Source: Bacillus chungangensis (GTDB taxonomy: Bacteria; Bacillota; Bacilli; Bacillales; Bacillaceae_C). From it: a DNA stretch of 64,000 nucleotides. Made by a program: the position numbers and the translations under genes. Position 1 is the first letter of the stretch, and each line of letters starts with the position of its first letter. Below are positions 24,287-32,430 of the stretch, one piece after another. Under the pieces are notes generated by a model. The model saw only the letters and a program-made list of their open reading frames with translations. It was not told the origin of the DNA and ran no database searches. The stretch is from contig NZ_JAUSTT010000010.1 of assembly GCF_030812995.1 (NCBI RefSeq), forward strand, positions 62,001 through 126,000, read 5' to 3'.

Positions 24287-26221
24287 TCATGATGATACAA
24301 ATTGAGCTGCTTTAAAAAATGATGTTTGTATCGTTGGCAAAAGCACCGTGCTTTCGTACTCCGTCAACCAAAGATGAATGGTGCCAGTATCTGTTGACGT
24401 TCGAATTAACCGTCCCATTCCTTGTCGAAGCTTTAAAAGCATGTAAGGAATGTCCACTTCTGTAAATGGAGATGAGTACCCGCTTCGCTTTGCTTCAAAA
24501 ACTGGATCAGATGGTGGGTATGGCAAAGAATCGATTATAACATTAGACAAGGTTGATCCAGGAATGTCCAGCCCCTCCCAAAGGTGATACGCACACAGAA
24601 CTGTTTCTTCCTGTTCTTGAAACTGCTTGACAAGATTGCTTATTTCTCTTTCTCCTTCAAATAATAGAACAAGTTGATGGACTTGCTTTTCTTTGGCATA
24701 TGCTTGAAATGCCATCATGTCTGCTTCAGAACGAAAAAGTACTAAAGTCCGCCCGCCAGCTGCAAGCATGATATCTATAAATGTGTCCCACTTTTCAACT
24801 TTACTTTCCTTATTTTTATGTAGATAAACCTCCATTTGCTTCTCATAATCGAATGGCGAATCAACAGAAAAACTTTCATATTCATGAATGCCAAGGCTTT
24901 GGGCTAAATATGTAAAATTATTGTCTGTTGATAATGTTGCAGAAGAGAAAATAAAGGGAATCTTTTTCGAGAATACTTTTTCTTCTAATACTTCTTCGAC
25001 TAATCTCGGCATCATGACAAGTGTTCGTTCTTCTCCTTCCTCCTCCATCCAATGAATCCCTTTATTCTCTACAATTAGGAGTTGCAGGGAATATAGCATT
25101 TGCTCTAAATATTCCTCCACAATATGTAAATCATAATGATCAATTTGAAATAGTTCAGATTCAAAAACAAGTGCTTCTGTTAACTGCTGTATGCTATCGT
25201 ATAGCTGCTTTGTTACATTAATGATTGATGGTGTTTTTTTCAGTTTCAGTCGATTGGAGCCATCCACTGGTACTGTTGCTTTCATGAGCAATTGAAACCA
25301 AATGTTATTTAACTCTAGTACTTGCTCAATCAAATTCAGTGTCTCTTCACGCATGTCGTTTTGCATGAAATTAGTCAGTAAAGTTTCAACTGTCTGCACC
25401 TTGATCCGATAGGTCATTGCTTTTTGACTAGCAAATTCTAATAAATGCCCTTCATCAAATACAACACAGCTTTCCTCAGGCAGTAGCGGCAACTGCCCTT
25501 CACGCTTTCGAGATTCTTTCGTCCAAATATGTTCCATATAGAAATCTTGAGAACAAATAATAAAATCAGTTGCTTTGCGATAAGCATCCCGATGTAATGT
25601 TTGACCACATCGGTGACGAATATCACAAGTAAAACAATCTTGTAATGAGTCCCAGGAAATACGCTGCCATTCCTTCTCTGTTAATAAAGGATAATCCTTT
25701 CGATCCCCATACTTTTCGTAGCTTGTCATAGAATGCGTTTGATAGACGAAATCTGGAATCTTAGCATAGACGTTTTTTAACCATGCATCGTCAGAATCCA
25801 ACATCGCACGTTCTAGTTTTTTTAAACATACATATTGATCTCTTGATTTGGCAAGTCTAACATCGATTTCGAGATTTAGAGCTTTCTCTAATTTTTGAAT
25901 GTCACCCTCTTTTTTTACAAGCTGCTCAATAAGCGTTTCGTCCGCACAAGCAATGATTGCCGGCTTGCCAACGTATCGTGCGTAGCTAAGTGCATAAAGA
26001 AGATAAACGATCGTTTTTCCAGTTCCAACACCTGCCTCAGCAAATATCACCTTCTTATCCTTAAAGGCTTTTTCTAATTGAAAAGCCATAAATATTTGTT
26101 CATCTCTTAATTCGAAACCTTTTTCTGGTAAAATATCATAAAATACATCGGCAATCCAATTTGCCATACTTTGATAAAAAGAATTTGCTTTTGTAATAGG
26201 AAACGGCAATGACTGCTGCAT
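24287..26221 (-). CDS. ypvA: DinG/XPD-type ATP-dependent helicase YpvA
   Basis: A 644-residue superfamily 2 helicase. Walker A is A-E-A-G-V-G-T-G-K-T near residue 65 and the DEAD-box equivalent is D-E-G-H near 255. The last motif is Q-G-M-G-R-L-I-R. Four cysteines between motifs Ia and II (Y-V-C-L, then D-C-F-T-C-D-I-R-H-R-C) are placed like the iron-sulfur cluster ligands of XPD/DinG enzymes. Unlike the other DinG homologue in this window it has no exonuclease domain. Likely role: 5'-3' unwinding in DNA repair. Confidence 0.9.
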   Translation of the reverse strand: MQQSLPFPITKANSFYQSMANWIADVFYDILPEKGFELRDEQIFMAFQLEKAFKDKKVIFAEAGVGTGKTIVYLLYALSYARYVGKPAIIACADETLIEQLVKKEGDIQKLEKALNLEIDVRLAKSRDQYVCLKKLERAMLDSDDAWLKNVYAKIPDFVYQTHSMTSYEKYGDRKDYPLLTEKEWQRISWDSLQDCFTCDIRHRCGQTLHRDAYRKATDFIICSQDFYMEHIWTKESRKREGQLPLLPEESCVVFDEGHLLEFASQKAMTYRIKVQTVETLLTNFMQNDMREETLNLIEQVLELNNIWFQLLMKATVPVDGSNRLKLKKTPSIINVTKQLYDSIQQLTEALVFESELFQIDHYDLHIVEEYLEQMLYSLQLLIVENKGIHWMEEEGEERTLVMMPRLVEEVLEEKVFSKKIPFIFSSATLSTDNNFTYLAQSLGIHEYESFSVDSPFDYEKQMEVYLHKNKESKVEKWDTFIDIMLAAGGRTLVLFRSEADMMAFQAYAKEKQVHQLVLLFEGEREISNLVKQFQEQEETVLCAYHLWEGLDIPGSTLSNVIIDSLPYPPSDPVFEAKRSGYSSPFTEVDIPYMLLKLRQGMGRLIRTSTDTGTIHLWLTEYESTVLLPTIQTSFFKAAQFVSS

Positions 26222-26289
26222 TCTTTACTTTTCCTCCTCATTCAATCCAGAATGTGTCTGTTGATATAGTTCTAGTGAAATGTGTCCAT

Positions 26290-26438
26290 TATAAGTCAAA
26301 TCTATTCAGGTATAAGCGGTCGCTGCGGTTATAAGCCGAAATAACGTTTTTATAAGCCAAGTTGCTGCAGTTATTTACAGAGTCTACTCTTATAAGCCGA
26401 AATGCGGTGGGTATAAGCCATATCTGTACATTTATAAA
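26290..26438. repeat. Periodic TATAAG array, about eight units of 20-21 bp
   Basis: TATAAG or a one- or two-base variant occurs at 26290, 26311, 26330, 26351, 26371 (TTATTTAC), 26391, 26412 and 26433 (TATAAA). Spacings are 21, 19, 21, 20, 20, 21 and 21 bp. The better units read TATAAGCCGAAAT or TATAAGCCA with TGCGGT/TGCTGCAG-like spacers. It lies upstream of ypvA and after the terminator of the 57-residue gene. Confidence 0.75.
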
Positions 26439-26480
26439 CAAAATCTGTTCAGTGGGAATTTGTCACATTAAAAATACATG

Positions 26481-26509
26481 GAGGGTAACCTTTCACTAAG
26501 GTTACCCTC
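26481..26509 (-). terminator. Intrinsic terminator of the 57-residue protein gene
   Basis: A perfect 12-bp stem, GAGGGTAACCTT with AAGGTTACCCTC, 5-nt loop, followed on the minus strand by CATGTATTTTTAAT. Confidence 0.8.
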
Positions 26510-26573
26510 ATGTTCTTACATATCCGTTTTTTCAAGTTTGCTTCTAACTAGTAGCTGCGAAGAAAATAATAAC

Positions 26574-26747
26574 CTAATAAAGATTCCCTTGTTTTAACAC
26601 ATAGTCCATCGCTTGTTGAAAAGATAATTGTGCTTCACCAAGTCGTACAGCTGCAGCTTCGGATTGTTCGGCGTCTTGTTGTAATATTTGTGCAGTATGG
26701 TGAAGTGCTTTTAAAATACGTTCGAATTCCATCATTGATCTTCCCAT
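26574..26747 (-). CDS. Small conserved-type protein, 57 residues (unknown)
   Basis: Starts M-G-R-S-M-M-E-F-E-R, is Gln/Ala-rich and looks fully helical with heptad character (I-L-Q-Q-D-A-E-Q-S-E-A-A-A-V-R-L-G-E-A-Q). AAGGAG lies 7 nt before the ATG, and a clean terminator follows the stop by about 65 bp. That combination supports a real gene although it is short. It lies where B. subtilis has the small gene yptA, but I do not claim homology. Confidence 0.65.
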   Translation of the reverse strand: MGRSMMEFERILKALHHTAQILQQDAEQSEAAAVRLGEAQLSFQQAMDYVLKQGNLY

Positions 26748-26860
26748 TAGAAAACTCCTTCTCTGTTCGATTAGTTCAAAAAGTTCGGCCCTGTTTCAGC
26801 CCTTTTTGAATAGATATGATATTCATTATATACAGAGGGAAGGAGCTTTATTCACCTATA

Positions 26861-28000
26861 TTACTGTTGCCTTGGAGGCCTTGGCCCCCAATATTGGTAT
26901 AAATCTGTTCGTAAAAAACCATTGAATAGCTTGCGTTTTTTTGTTGCTTTTTTTCCGTAGCATTTTTCAAACGCTTCATATGCAGTCAAAATATAAATAG
27001 ACCATGTTTCGAGTTTAGCGAAAGTTGTTCCCATATCTTTATACAGTTGTTCTACTTGGGGTCGATCTCCGATTCTCTCCCCATATGGTGGATTGCCAAC
27101 AATAACGCCATATTCCAAATGTGAGCGAAGGTCTTTTACCTGCATCTGTTTAAAATCAATTAAATCACTTAATCCTGCTTCACTTGCATTTGCTTTAGAA
27201 ATTTCAACCATGTGATGATCAATATCTGACCCTTGAATCGTAAGCGGTTGATCATAATTTGCTAAATCCTCTGCTTCTTGCCTTGCTTCATCCCATATTT
27301 CCCTATGTATCCATGGCCATGTTTCTGAGACAAAAGAACGGTTGAATCCTGGAGCAATATTTTGTCCTAAAAGAGCAGCTTCTATCGCAATAGTCCCAGA
27401 ACCGCAAACGGGATCAATAAAAGGTCGATCAGGATGCCAATTCGTAAGCTGAACTAGAGCAGCAGCTAATGTTTCCTTGATTGGCGCCTCCCCTTGTCCA
27501 ACCCGATAACCGCGTTTATGCAGCCCAGCACCACTCGTATCTAGTGTTAAAGTAACAATGTCCTTTAAAAGAGCTACTTCAATTTTAAAAAGCGGCCCCG
27601 TTTCCTCTAGCCAAGTATGTCGCCGATAGCTTGATTGTAAACGGTTGACAATCGCTTTCTTCACAATGCCTTGGCAATCAGATACGCTATAAAGCGTTGA
27701 TTTCACAGATTTACCCTGCACAGGAAAAGTTGCATTTTCAGGTAAAAAATTTTCCCAAGCCAACGCCTTTGTCTGTTCAAAAAGCTGATCAAAAGTAGTG
27801 GCCTTAAATGAACCTATGATGATTTTCACTCTATCCGCTGTTCGCAGCCATAAATTACAGCGGGCAATTGCTTTTTCATCTCCTTGAAAAACAATCTTTC
27901 CATTATCCACTTGACATTCATAGCCAAGATCCCTTACTTCCTTTGCAACCAATGCTTCTAGCCCCATCGCAGCAGTTGCGACTATTGTATAATTTCCCAT
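26861..28000 (-). CDS. rlmL: 23S rRNA guanine-N2 methyltransferase RlmL-type (YpsC)
   Basis: A 379-residue enzyme with an N-terminal THUMP RNA-binding domain and a C-terminal Rossmann methyltransferase. Motif I is D-P-V-C-G-S-G-T-I-A-I-E, and the catalytic N-P-P-Y of N6/N2 methylases is present in G-N-P-P-Y-G-E-R-I. By family it methylates a guanine of 23S rRNA (m2G2445 type). The frame opens seven codons earlier, but GGGAGGT fits the ATG at 28000 better. E. coli RlmL has an extra fused RlmK domain that is absent here. Confidence 0.9.
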   Translation of the reverse strand: MGNYTIVATAAMGLEALVAKEVRDLGYECQVDNGKIVFQGDEKAIARCNLWLRTADRVKIIIGSFKATTFDQLFEQTKALAWENFLPENATFPVQGKSVKSTLYSVSDCQGIVKKAIVNRLQSSYRRHTWLEETGPLFKIEVALLKDIVTLTLDTSGAGLHKRGYRVGQGEAPIKETLAAALVQLTNWHPDRPFIDPVCGSGTIAIEAALLGQNIAPGFNRSFVSETWPWIHREIWDEARQEAEDLANYDQPLTIQGSDIDHHMVEISKANASEAGLSDLIDFKQMQVKDLRSHLEYGVIVGNPPYGERIGDRPQVEQLYKDMGTTFAKLETWSIYILTAYEAFEKCYGKKATKKRKLFNGFLRTDLYQYWGPRPPRQQ

Positions 28001-28280
28001 CTTTACCTCCCTATATCCCATATTTAATCGACGATTATAAACCTGAATTCAAGTGAAATCAAAAGCAATAAGTATTTATGAAGATAAGAGATAACATTTT
28101 TCTCAATCTTCTGATTGGCAAAAAAAATTGAACAGTATATATGAGAAATCCGTTGAACGGTACATGCATTTGTCTTTCGAATGATATATTTTTCTATTTA
28201 TGTAAGTAATGCTTCCATGTGCCCTCACGTGCCCAGTAAATAGCAAGCCTAATGCTAACCGTTTTATATATGTAGAAATC

Positions 28281-28325
28281 TAACAACAAATGCTCTCCTT
28301 TTTTTAAGGAGAGCATTTGTTGTTA
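28281..28325 (-). terminator. Strong intrinsic terminator of rnpB
   Basis: A perfect 20-bp stem, 28281-28300 with 28306-28325, and a 5-nt loop. The segment from here to rlmL (28001-28280) shows no other feature. Confidence 0.85.
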
Positions 28326-28335
28326 GTTTGTCCTA

Positions 28336-28749
28336 AAATAACGTTTTATAAGCCATGTTCTGTTCCATTGTACTTCAAGCGATATAGGATAATCTCGTAC
28401 TCCGGCGGTAATCATCTATCTACAGGTTGAAAAGTCAGCCTGTCTCTTCCATTGTTGAATTCCTCAGGAAGAATGCCTCTACCATTATTTGAGTTTCTCG
28501 CTCGCGGGGTTTACCTCGTTCCACCTTTGAAATTTCTTTCAAAGCTTCGTCACTGTGGCACTTTCAAGATACTGACACCATATTCCAAAGAACTTAGGTG
28601 TTTTTTCTGCCGTCAATCCAGTAATAAAACCAGACTGCCCTAGCTTATGATTTGGCTAGGCACGAACACTACGGGCATCTCAGCACCGTGCGAGCATGGA
28701 CTTTCCTCTACGGCATTGCTGCCGCAGCGATTACCCAAACGTTATTTTC
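28336..28749 (-). ncRNA. rnpB: RNase P RNA, Bacillus (type B)
   Basis: Catalytic RNA of RNase P, which removes tRNA 5' leaders. The minus strand holds the universally conserved blocks in order: GTAATCGCTGC, GAGGAAAGTCCATGCTCGCAC (28710-28690), GGTGCTGAGATGCCCGTAGTG, GAAAGTGCCACAGTGACGA, GTAAACCCC, GCGAGCGAGAAACTCAAAT, and GTAGATAGATGATTACCGCC near the 3' end. The terminal P1 helix pairs AAAATAACGTTT with AAACGTTATTTT. Its place between rlmL and gpsB is the same as in B. subtilis. Ends are estimated from P1. Confidence 0.95.
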
Positions 28750-28864
28750 ACTTCCCAAAGATCTATTATATGCAAAAGCATTCAATATATCAAGGGTAAT
28801 CATTTAACTTCTTTAACAAAATTAGACAGAACTCATACTCCTCCATTTAAAAATAGAGGATTCC

Positions 28865-29164
28865 TCACTCATACAATTTATTGCCGAAAACATGCTTCTC
28901 TAAATTTGATAACCGTTTTAAAATATCAAAATTTGTTGTACCTGCCGGCTGTGGAGGCTGGCGGCGCACTGTTTCTTCCGCTGATTTTTTTAAACGAGCA
29001 TTTTCCTGTTTTAGTTCTTCAACTATTTGATAAAAACTTTCATAATCCTGAATGATAAGATCTAAATACTTATCCACTTCTTCTTGATTATACCCACGCA
29101 TACTTGTTTTAAATTCTTTTTCCAAAATATCTTTTGCTGTTAAATTTATTTTATCAGATAACAT
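28865..29164 (-). CDS. gpsB: Cell-division regulator GpsB
   Basis: A 99-residue cytoplasmic coiled-coil protein related to the DivIVA N-terminus. The lipid/partner-binding N-domain has [16 protein letters not shown], followed by a coiled coil, a Pro/Gln linker (R-R-Q-P-P-Q-P) and a short C-terminal helix ([16 protein letters not shown]). GpsB shuttles penicillin-binding proteins, including PonA, between side wall and septum; ponA lies about 10 kb away. GAGGTG lies 9 nt before the chosen ATG; an in-frame GTG lies four codons upstream. Confidence 0.95.
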   Translation of the reverse strand: MLSDKINLTAKDILEKEFKTSMRGYNQEEVDKYLDLIIQDYESFYQIVEELKQENARLKKSAEETVRRQPPQPAGTTNFDILKRLSNLEKHVFGNKLYE

Positions 29165-29279
29165 CCAAGACATCACCTCAACATTTACAAAACCTTATAT
29201 AGTATTCTTTCAAAAAAACGTTGTTTTGTCAATTTTCATCTCCATTTTTCAAATGATTTTCTGCCGTATTGTTTAAAAA

Positions 29280-29540
29280 ATAAATTGAAGCTTCCATGAG
29301 TGGGGGTTTTCTTCATCCCCTATACAAAGGATCTCAAGCTAAAAGCGCGTCGTCCTCGAAAAAGGAAACCCGCTTTTTCTTCCTTTTTCTTCGTGCGATG
29401 AAACACTGCCGAAGCTTTCCTTATCCTGTCGGCTCGAACCAATCGGACATTTAGCTTTCAGTTACCCCTACTTAGACTTCTTTTATTTCTCTTACTACCA
29501 AAATGGGGGGCTTGATTTTGCCAGTTAGATGTGGGATAAA
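29280..29540 (+). repeat. ATAAA-bounded dispersed repeat, full copy
   Basis: A 261-bp copy beginning ATAAATTGAAGCTTCC and ending GATGTGGGATAAA. It has the alternative left half with ATCCCCTATACAAAGGATC shared with 51688-51930. It lies between gpsB and ypsA. Confidence 0.85.
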
Positions 29541-29555
29541 TTGTTCACAAAATGC

Positions 29556-30131
29556 TCACATACTTGTATCTTGTTGAAGCTCCTTCATCCATGCTTCTTC
29601 CTCAGCAATCATTTGCAAGCTATAAAAATCAATCATATGAATTGTATAATCAGCATGATACTGTTGTTTTTTAGCGCTTTCTAATAAGTATTTTACATGT
29701 CCCTCATGCTCCTCATCATAGACAATAACAAGACAATCGCTTTTTTGCAGTAAAAAATTATTTTTGTTGCGAAATTGCTGCGGCCCTTCGTAAGGGCGTT
29801 TTGAAATAGCATCCACATAATCAGCATGGGCAATAACGGTTTCATACAGTGATTGGTTGTCCTCATTCCATCTCTTTTCTTGGTCTAGAAATGGGGTTAA
29901 CACAGCTAGCTTGAGCTGTCTATACTCCGCTTGAAGCTCCATTACAACTTCTGCAGCCCAAAGCTCTGTACCTAATTGACCAGAAATAATAACCCATTCC
30001 AAACCTTCTTCGCATAATTGTTTTAATTCCTTTTCAATTGCTTTTTTAATATAATAAACTTCCGGTTGTGTATTTTTAAATATACCGATCTCATAAGGTT
30101 TATATCCTGTAACGAAGGCGACTTTTTTCAC
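29556..30131 (-). CDS. ypsA: SLOG-domain protein YpsA
   Basis: A 191-residue protein of the YpsA/DUF1273 group, a Rossmann-like SLOG fold related to DprA and LOG nucleotide-binding proteins. The N-terminus V-A-F-V-T-G-Y-K-P-Y-E-I-G and the segment V-I-I-S-G-Q-L-G-T-E carry the Gly-rich ligand sites. YpsA has been linked to cell division and shape in Firmicutes, consistent with its gpsB neighbour; its ligand is not firmly known. Confidence 0.9.
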   Translation of the reverse strand: MKKVAFVTGYKPYEIGIFKNTQPEVYYIKKAIEKELKQLCEEGLEWVIISGQLGTELWAAEVVMELQAEYRQLKLAVLTPFLDQEKRWNEDNQSLYETVIAHADYVDAISKRPYEGPQQFRNKNNFLLQKSDCLVIVYDEEHEGHVKYLLESAKKQQYHADYTIHMIDFYSLQMIAEEEAWMKELQQDTSM

Positions 30132-30171
30132 ATAAACACTTCCTCATCATTAGTGGCAGTTTAAAATAAAA

Positions 30172-30199
30172 CAAGGGTGATATAAACTATTCACCCTTG
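30172..30199 (-). terminator. Intrinsic terminator of cotD
   Basis: CAAGGGTGA (30172-30180) pairs with TCACCCTTG (30191-30199). On the minus strand TTTTATTTTAAA follows. Confidence 0.75.
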
Positions 30200-30226
30200 C
30201 ATGACATTTAATACGACAACCTTTTT

Positions 30227-30475
30227 TTACCTGCCCCATCCATACGGAGGACACTTCGGTCTAGGCCCACACAGCAAATGTTGACTCTTCACATCACTTA
30301 CAGCAGATTCTGTATGAGGGAAATAATGTTGATGTTGATAAAGAGTGTGATTTACATTTGTTGTATGGCTTGGATGTATATGTGGAACAATAAATTTTTG
30401 ATACGTATTATTAACACAGCATTTAGTTGGATGTACAACAGCAGGCAGAACAGTCGGTCCACAGTGAGAATACAT
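30227..30475 (-). CDS. cotD: Inner spore coat protein CotD
   Basis: An 82-residue coat protein rich in His, Pro, Tyr and Cys, typical of CotD: a His/Thr/Tyr middle (H-I-H-P-S-H-T-T-N-V-N-H) and a late C-G-P-R-P-K-C-P-P-Y-G. Made in the mother cell and deposited on the inner coat. GAAAGGAG precedes the ATG, and a sigma-K-type promoter lies about 45 bp upstream, agreeing with the known late expression of cotD. Monocistronic. Confidence 0.92.
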   Translation of the reverse strand: MYSHCGPTVLPAVVHPTKCCVNNTYQKFIVPHIHPSHTTNVNHTLYQHQHYFPHTESAVSDVKSQHLLCGPRPKCPPYGWGR

Positions 30476-30517
30476 TATTTTGTTCTCCTTTCATGACAGA
30501 TTTATCAGATTCAATAA

Positions 30518-30545
30518 TAGCCTATGACTTTTCTATACAACATGT
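30518..30545 (-). promoter_or_regulatory. Sigma-K-type promoter of cotD
   Basis: On the minus strand AC (30545-30544), 17 bp, CATAGGCTA (30526-30518), an exact sigma-K consensus match. It serves as an internal control for the same motif in the tandem array. Confidence 0.75.
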
Positions 30546-30649
30546 ACTAATGAAAAAACCTATTTTTGAACCCAACTATTGATGTATTTTAACCAGACAT
30601 ACGCTATCGTATTTTCTCCTTCTGTTTTTTCAAGAGTCGACACTCTTTT

Positions 30650-30847
30650 TTAAAATAGAGAAAGAAATCGTCGCTTTTTGCGCTTGCCCAGGAAATAATC
30701 AATTTGTCTATTTCCCACTTTCACTTCGAAAAGGAAATAAGCTTTTTCACCCTCTAACTTTCTCATTGCTTGGTCTACATCATAAGGATATCTTCTTAAC
30801 GTAGATCGCAAAAAAAAGTGGCTTTCTTTTACGATACTTTACTTCAT
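30650..30847 (-). pseudogene. Broken small gene or start-less short ORF
   Basis: On the minus strand a frame opens ATG AAG TAA at 30847, then continues 63 codons without a stop (S-I-V-K-E-S-H-F-F-L, then R-R-Y-P-Y-D-V-D-Q-A-M-R-K-L-E-G-E) to TAA at 30650. It contains a coherent, gene-like C-terminal part ending K-R-R-F-L-S-L-F. The stop at codon 3, an eight-T run inside it and the lack of a good later start suggest a disabled gene. TTG in the T run could be a rescue start. Confidence 0.4.
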
Positions 30848-30904
30848 ATTTTCTTTCCTAATGGAGAGACTAAAAAACTTGACATTCCTAGCATTGATAA
30901 TGAT

Positions 30905-32161
30905 TCATCCCCTTTTGGCAGACTTTTTTTGTAATCTGTTTAAACGTTTAGATGCTTGCTGGATAAAACGTTCTTGCTGCTTTCTTGTTTTCATTGGGGA
31001 TAATTTCTCAATAGCTATTCCTTTTTCTGTCCATTTAATTGCAAGATCAATTTGCTTAAATTGGTGTTCCATTAGTTTAGCAAGTTCTATGCTTGCCTGC
31101 TTTTGGAAAGACAAACTTCCTTTTTCCGCAACTTCTTCCCATAGTCTTCGCGCTTCTTCATATCTTTTATTCTGTTTATAATAAAAAGCCAGCTGATGCT
31201 TTGCTTCGATATTTTCTGCTTTGGCGGCTTCCTGAAAAGTATAAATCGCCGTTTTATTCTCTCCGATCGCTTGAAACCATTTGCCAATTAACACTTTTTG
31301 TTCTGTCGTTTGCTGAGGATCAGTTTGCTGAATTTGTAAGGACAAATGTGTGTATAGAGTCATTAAAGCCAAAATGTCCTTTTCATTATGTTCCATTATC
31401 TTTAAGATTCCTTCAGGATTTTTTCTGTCTACAAAATCAAAATAGATCATCGGTGCTAAATATCCAGGAACATCGTCTTTTCTAGTAATGCCAAGAATCT
31501 CTTTTTCAACATGTGCAAGTTTTACTGATGAAAGCTGGTGTTTCCATAATCGTCTTGCTGCATGATATAAGTCAAAATGTCCAAAAGCAGGCAGCTTTGG
31601 TACATGTTCACGAATTAGCGTATGCTGCGTCTTTACTTGCGGCCAATCAAAACTTTTCCCATTATAAGTAACGAGGGTGGTATAATCAACTTGTTCTAAA
31701 AAGCTTGCGTAAAGCGGAATTTCTAGTCCTGGCTCTGGCAGCAAGTGCTGTCTCACAATGATTTCTTGATCAACGCACCTAGCATACCCTAATAAAAAAA
31801 TTGTATTGCCTGCCCCGCCTCCTAGTCCTGTTGTTTCAATATCAAAAAAAAATAAATCACTTGATGCAAATCCTTTTGCTGATAGTGGGTGATCTCCTAC
31901 AAAATCATCCCATTGCTGCATGACATGTATATAGTCTTGAAAGCTGTATTTTCCATACTGTTCTGAGATATGGTAGCGTTTTTCCCGAATAAAACAATAA
32001 TCATGACCGACATAATAAGGTATAACATTCGCTTCTTGCCACACTTCTAGAAATGGAATATCATTTGTTTCTTGCAGGGGAATCTCCATTTCCGATAAAA
32101 GTTCTTGTTTTTTAGGAATAATATGCTGTTTAAAACGATTCAATTTATGTTTAAGTGACAT
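30905..32161 (-). CDS. mrfB: Mitomycin repair exonuclease MrfB (YprB)
   Basis: A 418-residue protein with a DnaQ-like RNase H-fold exonuclease domain followed by TPR-like helices. The acids of the exonuclease site appear in F-F-D-I-E-T-T-G, in T-Y-N-G-K-S-F-D-W, and in a late H-N-E-K-D-I-L-A. MrfB works with the helicase MrfA to excise mitomycin C adducts without UvrABC. GAGGTG lies 7 nt before the ATG; the GTG one codon earlier is less well spaced. It lies downstream of mrfA on the same strand, about 270 bp apart, with repeat debris between. Confidence 0.9.
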   Translation of the reverse strand: MSLKHKLNRFKQHIIPKKQELLSEMEIPLQETNDIPFLEVWQEANVIPYYVGHDYCFIREKRYHISEQYGKYSFQDYIHVMQQWDDFVGDHPLSAKGFASSDLFFFDIETTGLGGGAGNTIFLLGYARCVDQEIIVRQHLLPEPGLEIPLYASFLEQVDYTTLVTYNGKSFDWPQVKTQHTLIREHVPKLPAFGHFDLYHAARRLWKHQLSSVKLAHVEKEILGITRKDDVPGYLAPMIYFDFVDRKNPEGILKIMEHNEKDILALMTLYTHLSLQIQQTDPQQTTEQKVLIGKWFQAIGENKTAIYTFQEAAKAENIEAKHQLAFYYKQNKRYEEARRLWEEVAEKGSLSFQKQASIELAKLMEHQFKQIDLAIKWTEKGIAIEKLSPMKTRKQQERFIQQASKRLNRLQKKSAKRG

Positions 32162-32294
32162 CACGATTCACCTCATTTTTTCATACAGCAAAAATGAAAA
32201 CAATTAACCTGTACAAAGATAAAAGCCACTTTTTATCTGTGTTTCACATTCTCATTTTACTAGAAATGAGATTCTTTTTCGCCTCTCACTTCTA

Positions 32295-32380
32295 TTCATT
32301 CGAGACGACAGGATAACCAAAGCTTCAGCAGCCGTACATCACAAGTTTTTGAGGACATTGCATTCTTAGCTTGAACATAT
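32295..32380 (-). repeat. Decayed fragment of the dispersed repeat
   Basis: Read on the plus strand, GACGACAGGATAACCAAAGCTTC and TTTTTGAGGACATTGCATTCTTAGCTTGA match the reverse complement of the middle of full copies such as 51688-51930. Both ends are lost. Confidence 0.5.
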
Positions 32381-32430
32381 GTATATAAGTTGTGGGAAAA
32401 ACTTTATATCTTTCTTCTCATTCAATTATG

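Noticed and set aside
26290-26438. CRISPR array for the periodic TATAAG repeat
   Set aside because: Period of 20-21 bp with a repeat core of 6-13 bp is far too short, repeats are imperfect and no cas genes are present.
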